From a virus: 29,689 nucleotides of DNA. The position numbers were made by a program, and so were the translations under genes. The notes beneath the pieces were generated by a model, which saw nothing but the letters and a program-made list of their open reading frames with translations, did no database searches and was not told where the DNA came from. Location: positions 1-29,689 of the IMG/VR virus record IMGVR_UViG_3300030060_005975, one strand, 5' to 3'. Below, piece after piece: positions 20,262-26,371 of this stretch (position 1 is the first letter of the stretch; each line of letters starts with the position of its first letter).

Positions 20262-21719
20262 ATGGCCAGCATAATACGAGTAAGAAGATCGACTGGCACT
20301 AGTGCACCTGCAACCATAAACTTTGGTGAACTTGCGGTTACAGTTTCACAGGGAACTCAAGGTAATTTAGGTGGAAGGTTATTTGTTGGAGATAATACAA
20401 GTCCAGATCCAGATCCGATAGTTATTGGTGGTAAGTATTACACCGATATGATGCAAAATACACCAGGTACAGTTGCTGGTGGTGCGAATGCTAATTCTGG
20501 TACGTTAGCTAACGGTTTCATACCAATACTTGAAAGAGAAAATTCAGGACATCCTGGTGGTGGTTCTTCAGGTTTTGGAGAGGGTAGTAGTTCTGTAGGA
20601 AACTTACCAAGAGTTAATCAATGGAGTGTTAATAATCTTACAATCTCAGCACCTGGTGGTGGAACTAAAGCAAATACGATATATTCAAACAATACAGATG
20701 GAGATATAATTTTTGTACCTAATGGTGATGGGCAAGTTATTATTAATGATGATACCAAATTAACTTTTGGTGCAAGTGAAGATGCGAGTATTGAATACGA
20801 TGAAGATGGAACGGATAAAGTACAAGTGACTGGAGCACCTTGGGTGTATAATGGAGTCCCTCTTGAAATAATTACTCCTCCAGGCGGTGGTGAATTAATT
20901 GTTGATAATATTGGTATTTCTTCTAATGTAATTAGATCTAAATCTGGTGGTGGAAATACAATATTCATTGACCCATTTCCAGATGGTTTAGATAGTGATG
21001 GAATGGTGATAATTAAAGGTAGTTTACAGGTTGATGGAACAACCACCACAGTTAACTCTACAAATACAACATTAAATGATCCAATAATGAATATTGGTGA
21101 TGTTGTAAGTAAGAGAACTGTGATGGCAGTTGTTGGTTCTGGAACATCTTCAATTACTCTTGATTCTATTGTAGGTATTAACACTGGAGATCAGATAAGC
21201 GGTAGTTCTTCATTGCCAGGTGCTGGTACAACAACTATTCATTCTTTTACAGAATCAGCTGGTATTTCCACAGTTTTTATTGATGGTCAAACAACTGCGG
21301 GTATAACAACTACAACCCAATTGACAATTACTCATGGATTTGATACAAATACTGATCGTGGTATTACTTTTAATTACAATACTGGTTCAGGAGTAGCAAA
21401 TAATAAACTTGGATTTTTTGGATTTGATGATAGCAGACTTGCAGCTGATGGTAGTAGAATGTGGACTTATGTTCCTGAGGCTACTAATACTGGTAATGTT
21501 ATAAGTGGTACAAAAGGTTTCTTAGATATACGTGGAATATATTTCCAATCTGGTGAATTTGCTGCTGTTGGTAATGGAGTGGTTTATGCTGATTCTACTG
21601 GTAGATCAATAGTTTCAGCTGGTACGACTGCAGGCATAACTACTTCAAACTTTATATTAACAACTGATGCCAGTGGCATACCTAAATGGACAACAACAAT
21701 CGATGGAGGACAATTCTAA
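20262..21719 (+). CDS. Tail-fibre-like structural protein, 485 aa
   Basis: This looks like a fibre protein of marine T4-like phages. The N-terminus SIIRVRRSTGTSAPATINFG, then ELAVTV and GGRLFVGD, is a common start of such fibres. The middle has LTFGASEDASIEYDEDGTDK and, around residue 255, LQVDGTTTTVNSTNTTLNDP. The later block TDRGITFNYNTG with LGFFGFDDS and the final FILTTDASGIPKWTTT also fit. Between LNDPIMNIGD and TDRGITF there is an extra segment of about 75 residues (near 21110-21340) rich in S, T and G. It carries a strand-turn pattern, SITLDSIVGINTGDQISG. A receptor-binding or fibre-shaft role is inferred from composition and context. The start abuts the stop of the preceding gene. Confidence 0.8.
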   Translation: MASIIRVRRSTGTSAPATINFGELAVTVSQGTQGNLGGRLFVGDNTSPDPDPIVIGGKYYTDMMQNTPGTVAGGANANSGTLANGFIPILERENSGHPGGGSSGFGEGSSSVGNLPRVNQWSVNNLTISAPGGGTKANTIYSNNTDGDIIFVPNGDGQVIINDDTKLTFGASEDASIEYDEDGTDKVQVTGAPWVYNGVPLEIITPPGGGELIVDNIGISSNVIRSKSGGGNTIFIDPFPDGLDSDGMVIIKGSLQVDGTTTTVNSTNTTLNDPIMNIGDVVSKRTVMAVVGSGTSSITLDSIVGINTGDQISGSSSLPGAGTTTIHSFTESAGISTVFIDGQTTAGITTTTQLTITHGFDTNTDRGITFNYNTGSGVANNKLGFFGFDDSRLAADGSRMWTYVPEATNTGNVISGTKGFLDIRGIYFQSGEFAAVGNGVVYADSTGRSIVSAGTTAGITTSNFILTTDASGIPKWTTTIDGGQF

Positions 21720-21723
21720 TACT

Positions 21724-21900
21724 ATGAACAGTGAAGTTGATGTGAATATTTTGATTAGTCATTATCATAAAAAATTATCGACATTAGTTAATCAAAATAT
21801 ATTATTAGAGGCAAAAATGGAATCTATGTCAAAAGACTATATGATTTTAAAAGATCAATTTGATGAATTGCAAAAATCGAAGAGAGGAATTAAAAAATGA
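21724..21900 (+). CDS. Small coiled-coil protein before gp13, 58 aa
   Basis: The chosen start is the ATG at 21724 (MNSEVDVNILISHYHKKLST), four bases after the preceding stop. An in-frame ATG at 21667 exists but would overlap the fibre gene by 53 bases and would begin with fibre-frame shadow sequence. The rest (NQNILLEAKMESM, LKDQFDELQKSK) has heptad-like hydrophobic spacing and is probably one long helix. I do not recognise it. Its stop overlaps the gp13 start (ATGA), so it is probably translated with the neck gene. Confidence 0.7.
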   Translation: MNSEVDVNILISHYHKKLSTLVNQNILLEAKMESMSKDYMILKDQFDELQKSKRGIKK

Positions 21901-22712
21901 GTAAACCATCCACTAGACAGGAACTAATCGATTATTGTCTGCGAAGACTTGGATTTCCTGTGTTGGAAATTAATGTGGATGATGATCAAGTTGAAGATTT
22001 AATTGATGATGCGATTCAATATTTTCAAAACCGTCATTTTGATGGTGTGGAAAGAATGTTGTTGAAACATAAAATAACGGAAGAAGAAAGAGAAATATTG
22101 AGAACAGGTATCACTACAACAACAGCTAGTTCTACAGTTGGTATAACAACAACTAAATTTGAGGAAAATCAAAACTTTTTACAATTACCTGATCACATAT
22201 TAGGTGTAGAAAGAGTTTTAAAAATGGATAATAACACCATATCAAGTGGTTTGTTTAACATTAAATATCAAATATTTTTAAATGATCTTTATTATTATGG
22301 TGCACTTGATCTTTTAAATTACACAATGACCAAGACATACTTGGAAGATTTAAGTCGTATTATCACACCTGACACTCAAATAAGATTTAATAGAAAGCAA
22401 GGAAAACTGTATTTAGATATTGATTTTGCACAAATGTCTGATGATACTTTTATAGTAATTGATTGTTATCGTCTTTTAGATCCAGATGATGTTACTAAAA
22501 TCTACAATGACTTCTGGTTAAAGAAATATGCTACATCATTAATTAAAAAGCAATGGGGGATGAATCTAATTAAATTCCAAGGTGTGATGTTACCTGGTGG
22601 AGTTCAATTAAATGGAAGGCAAATATATGAAGATGCAATTAGAGAACTTGAAGAATTAGAAGAAACACTCAAGAGAGAATATGAGTTACCACCTCTCGAT
22701 TTCATAGGATGA
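21897..22712 (+). CDS. 13: Neck protein gp13
   Basis: Homologue of the T4 neck protein gp13, which closes the filled head beneath the portal and lets gp14 and the tail attach. The start RQELIDYCLRRLGFPVLEIN and the following VDDDQVEDLIDDAIQYFQNR are typical of gp13 of marine T4-like phages. The conserved end is the VQLNGRQIYEDAIREL region with a closing acidic helix. The length of 271 aa is slightly below T4 gp13 (309 aa). A short T/S/G-rich loop (residues ~70-82) may be a lineage-specific insertion. It overlaps the previous gene by four bases and is followed by gp14 after a four-base gap. Confidence 0.92.
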   Translation: MSKPSTRQELIDYCLRRLGFPVLEINVDDDQVEDLIDDAIQYFQNRHFDGVERMLLKHKITEEEREILRTGITTTTASSTVGITTTKFEENQNFLQLPDHILGVERVLKMDNNTISSGLFNIKYQIFLNDLYYYGALDLLNYTMTKTYLEDLSRIITPDTQIRFNRKQGKLYLDIDFAQMSDDTFIVIDCYRLLDPDDVTKIYNDFWLKKYATSLIKKQWGMNLIKFQGVMLPGGVQLNGRQIYEDAIRELEELEETLKREYELPPLDFIG

Positions 22713-22716
22713 TATT

Positions 22717-24162
22717 ATGCCACTTTCTCCATATTTTTTACAAGGATCGCAAGGTGAACAGAGACTAGTTCAAGATCTAATTAATGAGCAACTAAAAATT
22801 TATGGGCAAGATATAGTTTATCTTCCTCGTAAAATTATAAACAAAAAAACAATTATGAAAGAGGTTGTGGCCTCTACTTTTGACGATGCTTATCGTATGG
22901 AGGCATACCTTTTAAATTATCAAGGTTTTGAAGGTAGTGGAGATATTTTGCAAAAGTTTGGGGTGCAAACAACTGATGCTGTAACTTTTGTAGTTTCAAA
23001 GGAAAGATATGAAGACTTTATCAGTCCATTTTTGACTGCAGATACGGAGATTGAACTAGCAACGAGACCAGAAGAAGGAGATTTAATTTATTTCCCTCTT
23101 GATAATACAATGTTTGAAATCAAATATGTGGAGGGAAAAAAACCTTTTTATCAATTGAATGATCTTTATGTTTACACATTAAGTTGTGAAGTAATGGATT
23201 ATGCACTTGATGAAGATATTGATACAGGAATTGAAGAAGTTGATAGAGCAGCAGTTGAGTTTGGATTTACTACCAGATTAACTATGGTAAGTATCGCTGC
23301 ATCAACAGCATCGGCAACTGTTCAGTTATCAAAAAATGCTGGAAATACCCTTGTTGGTAAAGGAATTGCATTTATTGATTTAATTAATGATGGAACTGGA
23401 TATACACTTCCACCTTTAGTTGGAATAACATCTGCACCAAGTGATGGTATCAACGCAACTGCTGTTGCAATTATGACTAGTAGGGTGGGTCAATCTGGAC
23501 AGTCTATAGATCGTATCGAATTAACAAATCCTGGATTTGGATATACCATTACACCAACAGTTACTATAAGAAGCCAAAATGCATTTGGAACTGGTGGAAT
23601 TGCAACTGCAATCACAGCAGATGGAACAATATCAATACCCACAATAACAAACTCAGGTGCTAGTTATGGCATTGTTCCGAATGTAACTGTAAACCCTGTT
23701 GGTTTAGATACAAATATTGGAATTGGATCAACTGCAAAAGCAATAGCAATTGTCAACACTCTTGGTCAGATTGCTTCAATCAGATATTCTTTTGCTGGTA
23801 TTGGATATACTTTAACTCCTACTATTACAATTGATCCACCAGCAAGGGCTGGATTAGCAACTGGTAATTATCAGTTTAAAGAACTTGTTAGAGGAGTTTC
23901 AACAGGAACAACAGCAATCGTTGCTGATTGGGACAGAGATGATAGAATACTCAAAGTTACAAATGTCGGTGGTGTTGGATTTGCACCTGGTGAATCAGTT
24001 GTAGGTATCGGAACCACACTCTTAGGGTCTGATTCTGAATACATTGTACGAAGTGTTTCTGATCAAGATGAGTTTGATAATTATAATGAAAATATACTTG
24101 TAGAGTCCGAAGCAGATGCGATTATAGACTTTTCTGAGGACAATCCATTCGGTGATTTCTAA
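22717..24162 (+). CDS. 14: Neck protein gp14 with inserted beta repeats
   Basis: Homologue of T4 gp14, the second neck protein. The first ~180 residues carry the family core: GSQGEQRLVQDLINEQLKIY, GQDIVYLPRK, FDDAYRMEAYLLNY and GDILQKFGVQT. Also present are YFPLDNTMFEIKYVE and YVYTLSCEVMDYA. The acidic ending ADAIIDFSEDNPFGDF also looks native to the family. The protein is 481 aa against about 256 in T4. The difference lies between residues ~189 and ~440, made of four G-x-G-Y repeats (residues 226, 273, 314 and 361) and an A-I-V-A-D-W-D-R-D-D module. The inserted part therefore probably projects from the neck. It is translated just after gp13. Confidence 0.92.
   Translation: MPLSPYFLQGSQGEQRLVQDLINEQLKIYGQDIVYLPRKIINKKTIMKEVVASTFDDAYRMEAYLLNYQGFEGSGDILQKFGVQTTDAVTFVVSKERYEDFISPFLTADTEIELATRPEEGDLIYFPLDNTMFEIKYVEGKKPFYQLNDLYVYTLSCEVMDYALDEDIDTGIEEVDRAAVEFGFTTRLTMVSIAASTASATVQLSKNAGNTLVGKGIAFIDLINDGTGYTLPPLVGITSAPSDGINATAVAIMTSRVGQSGQSIDRIELTNPGFGYTITPTVTIRSQNAFGTGGIATAITADGTISIPTITNSGASYGIVPNVTVNPVGLDTNIGIGSTAKAIAIVNTLGQIASIRYSFAGIGYTLTPTITIDPPARAGLATGNYQFKELVRGVSTGTTAIVADWDRDDRILKVTNVGGVGFAPGESVVGIGTTLLGSDSEYIVRSVSDQDEFDNYNENILVESEADAIIDFSEDNPFGDF
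23377..23860 (+). repeat. Four G-x-G-Y beta repeats inserted in gp14
   Basis: Four copies start at residues 226 (GTGYTLPPLVGI), 273 (GFGYTITPTVTI), 314 (GASYGIVPNVTV) and 361 (GIGYTLTPTITI), spaced 47, 41 and 47 residues apart. They match the repeats of the gp7-like protein in pattern and composition. The regular spacing points to tandem duplication of a small beta unit. Confidence 0.8.
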
Positions 24163-24165
24163 ATA
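24158..24165 (+). promoter_or_regulatory. Weak candidate late promoter box before gp15
   Basis: TCTAAATA overlaps the gp14 stop, 24 bases before the gp15 ATG. It keeps the TAAATA half of the T4 late box but differs in the first two bases. The 27-base gap before gp15 is longer than most neighbouring gaps and has no clear ribosome site, which makes a regulatory role possible but unproven. Confidence 0.25.
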
Positions 24166-24189
24166 GTTTGGATAAGTCCTGTTTAAGTT

Positions 24190-25242
24190 ATGTTAGGAAC
24201 CTATTATTACCATGAAATAATCAGAAGGACTATTATATCCTTTGGTACTCTTTTTAATGCAATTGATATAAAACACCAAACATCTGCAGGTGGAGCATTT
24301 TCAACTGTAAGAGTTCCAATTGCTTATGGCCCAACAGAAAAGTTTTTAGCAAGATTAGAGCAAAAACCAGATTTAAGAAAGAGAGTTGCAATAACTTTAC
24401 CTCGTCTAGCATTTGAGATGGACGGTATATCATATGATCCTGCAAGAAAAGTTTCAACAATGCAAACTTTCAAAGCATTCACGAAAGATGGATCTAAAAG
24501 TGCAAGAAAAGTTTTTATGCCTGTTCCGTATAATTTAAGTTTTAAGTTATATGCAATGACTCAATATAATGAAGACTCTCTACAAATTATTGAACAGATA
24601 CTACCATATTTTCAACCATCATTTAATTTAACTGTAGATTTAGTTAAAGCAATTGGTGAGAAAAGAGATATACCAATGATTTTAGACAGCGTAACTTTTG
24701 ATGATAATTATGAGAGTGGATTTGAACAGAAAAGAGTTATAACTCATACACTAGGATTTACAGCAAAAACTTACTTGTTTGGCCCAGTATCAGATTCTGG
24801 AAGTGGTCTTATTAAGAAAGTTCAAGTCGATTACCATGCAAACACAAATACTAAAACCGCACAGAGATTTAAAAGATATGTTGCTACACCTAGAGCTCTT
24901 AAAGATTATAATGATGATGGAGTTACAAGACTTGCAGAGGATATAACAAAAACTCAAAGAAAATTCTTGGTACAAAATACTGCAAGTTTAGTTGTCGATA
25001 CTTACATTGCAATCGGTGATGAACTGATGTTTATAAAAGAAATTGATGGAAATAATATTACCGTTAATCGTGGTGAAGATGGAACAACTATAGATACTCA
25101 TATAAACGGTGATGTAATTGATGCAGTAAATGCTCAAGATGATGCACTTGTTGAGGTTGGTGATGACTTTGGATTTACTGAACAAAGGTTTGATTTACCA
25201 GACTTTAGATCTTATAGTCCAACAAAAGGAGTTGATGTATGA
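24190..25242 (+). CDS. 15: Tail completion and sheath stabiliser protein gp15
   Basis: Homologue of T4 gp15, the hexameric ring at the top of the tail that stabilises the sheath and docks to the neck. MLGTYYYHEIIRRTIISFG aligns with MFGYFYNSSFRRYATLMG of T4, which fixes the start although no clear Shine-Dalgarno is visible. Further matches are IDIKHQ, FSTVRVPIAYGPTEKFL, ITLPRLAFEM and above all LQIIEQILPYFQPSFN (T4 FQIVEQILPYFQPHFN). DYHANTNT near residue 215 matches DFHANTRD of T4. At 350 aa it exceeds T4 (272 aa). The extra part is a C-terminal module with IAIGDELMFIKEIDGNNITV and NRGEDGTTIDTHINGDVID. Its stop overlaps the gp16 start. Confidence 0.94.
   Translation: MLGTYYYHEIIRRTIISFGTLFNAIDIKHQTSAGGAFSTVRVPIAYGPTEKFLARLEQKPDLRKRVAITLPRLAFEMDGISYDPARKVSTMQTFKAFTKDGSKSARKVFMPVPYNLSFKLYAMTQYNEDSLQIIEQILPYFQPSFNLTVDLVKAIGEKRDIPMILDSVTFDDNYESGFEQKRVITHTLGFTAKTYLFGPVSDSGSGLIKKVQVDYHANTNTKTAQRFKRYVATPRALKDYNDDGVTRLAEDITKTQRKFLVQNTASLVVDTYIAIGDELMFIKEIDGNNITVNRGEDGTTIDTHINGDVIDAVNAQDDALVEVGDDFGFTEQRFDLPDFRSYSPTKGVDV
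25003..25128 (+). repeat. R-G-x-x-G-T-x-x-x-x-H module in gp15
   Basis: Residues ~272-312 read IGDELMFIKEIDGNNITVNR followed by GEDGTTIDTHINGDVID. This is the same hairpin-plus-R-G-x-x-G-T-x-x-x-x-H pattern found in the gp7-like protein near residue 2719 and in the DUF4815 protein. T4 gp15 as I remember it has no such segment, so it is probably an insertion. Confidence 0.65.
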
Positions 25243-25658
25243 GTAAATTTGAGGAGATAGATGAATTTTTGGATATAGAGCCGATTGATGTTCCAAAAAA
25301 GAATCAAATTAAAAAGATAGAGAAGAAAGATGATCCTACTCTTGACTATGAGTATTCAAGAGGTAATTTGTATTCTTTAATTGAGAAAGGGCAAGAGGCA
25401 ATAAATGGTATTCTAGATGTAGCACAAGGAAGTGATCATCCTAGAGCATATGAAGTTGCAGGACAGTTAATTAAAAGTGTTGGGGATACAACTGATAAGT
25501 TGATAGATCTTCAAACCAAAATGAAAGCATTAAAAAAGGAAGAAGATGGTTCACCAAAAACAGTTAATAACGCATTATTTGTTGGGTCAACTTCAGAACT
25601 TTCAAAATTATTGAAGAAAGGAGTTCTAAATAATAAGGTGGAAAAGGAAGAAGAATGA
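25239..25658 (+). CDS. 16: Small terminase subunit gp16
   Basis: Homologue of T4 gp16, which forms a ring that engages viral DNA and stimulates the gp17 motor. The region LDYEYSRGNLYSLIEKGQEA aligns with the T4 stretch [20 protein letters not shown]. The core SDHPRAYEVAGQLIKSVGDT parallels T4 SPRHMEVFATLMGQM, and LIDLQTKMKAL parallels ILKLHKDMKDI. The end NALFVGSTSELSKLL matches NATVFMGSPTELMDEI. The length of 139 aa is a little below T4 (164 aa). It overlaps gp15 and the next gene by four bases each (ATGA), so expression is probably coupled across the three. Confidence 0.92.
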   Translation: MSKFEEIDEFLDIEPIDVPKKNQIKKIEKKDDPTLDYEYSRGNLYSLIEKGQEAINGILDVAQGSDHPRAYEVAGQLIKSVGDTTDKLIDLQTKMKALKKEEDGSPKTVNNALFVGSTSELSKLLKKGVLNNKVEKEEE

Positions 25659-26365
25659 AAACATTCAAAGAATTTATACAAGAAAGCAGTCTTTCAAGAA
25701 TTAAAAGTAAAGCAGATAAAGGAGGAATGGCTGTTCTTTCTGGAAGTCGTGCAGATAAATCTAAGAAAGAAAATCAGGCAAGAGCAAAGCAATTAGATAA
25801 AGATATTCGTGGTAGAGGTTTACCTGGTGCAACTAAAGTAACTGGTAGATATGATGAAAAGGATAAGAAAACTGGTGAGGTTACTAAAGTAAAAGAAAGA
25901 AGTCACGTTGTAACTTCTGGTAAAATGGGTAAGAAAAAGTTTAAGAAAACAATCAAAGCACTTGGTAAAAAATATGATCAAGATGCAGTCATTACCCAAA
26001 CAAAAGGTGGTGGAGGTGCTACACTTAAAAGAACCCGTAAAGGTGCGTTACCAAAAAGAAATATACCAGTTGGAAAAATGAGACCAGGTAGAACTGGTGA
26101 AATGGATACTCGCATAAAAGGAAAGACATTTACTTATGAGTCATATCTTCGTATTCAGGAAAGAGGTAAAACTTATACGATAGCACTTAACTGGAGAGGT
26201 AAATTAATCACCACTCAAATGTTTATACCATCATTTAAGAGACCATCAAAAGCAGAGATGACAGCAGAAGTACAAAAAGTATATCCAACATCAGTTGTGA
26301 TGTATTTTAGTCCATCAGTGGTAGATCCAACAAAACCGATGTTATTTGCTGGACAAGAAACGTAA
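25655..26365 (+). CDS. Basic protein with capsid-targeting-like N-terminus, 236 aa
   Basis: Unnamed protein between the two terminase genes. Residues 1-10 (MKTFKEFIQE) closely resemble the capsid targeting sequence of T4 internal head proteins (MKTYQEFIAE), including the I-x-E site cut by the gp21 prohead protease. Here cutting would leave Ser11 as the new N-terminus. Residues ~22-118 (MAVLSGSRADKSKKEN, QARAKQLDKDIRG, VTGRY, ERSHVV, ALGKKYDQDAVI) follow the layout of DUF3293 proteins. The middle is very rich in Lys and Arg. Residues ~172-235 (YTIALNWRGKLITTQMFIPS, KRPSKAEMTAEVQKVYP, DPTKPMLFAG) form a distinct C-terminal domain that I do not recognise. It is coupled to gp16 by a four-base overlap. 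An internal head protein ejected with DNA is a reasonable hypothesis; a packaging accessory role is the alternative. Confidence 0.8.
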   Translation: MKTFKEFIQESSLSRIKSKADKGGMAVLSGSRADKSKKENQARAKQLDKDIRGRGLPGATKVTGRYDEKDKKTGEVTKVKERSHVVTSGKMGKKKFKKTIKALGKKYDQDAVITQTKGGGGATLKRTRKGALPKRNIPVGKMRPGRTGEMDTRIKGKTFTYESYLRIQERGKTYTIALNWRGKLITTQMFIPSFKRPSKAEMTAEVQKVYPTSVVMYFSPSVVDPTKPMLFAGQET

Positions 26366-26371
26366 ATTGTC

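Noticed and set aside
20618-21184. Reverse-strand open frame of 188 codons inside the fibre-like gene
   Set aside because: It lies wholly within a strongly supported + strand gene, its product is low-complexity (P, T, V, I rich) as expected from the complement of G/T-rich repeat codons, and all real genes here are on the + strand.
21667-21723. Upstream start for the 58-aa coiled-coil protein
   Set aside because: The extra residues are the out-of-frame reading of the end of the fibre gene; the ATG at 21724 follows that stop by four bases.
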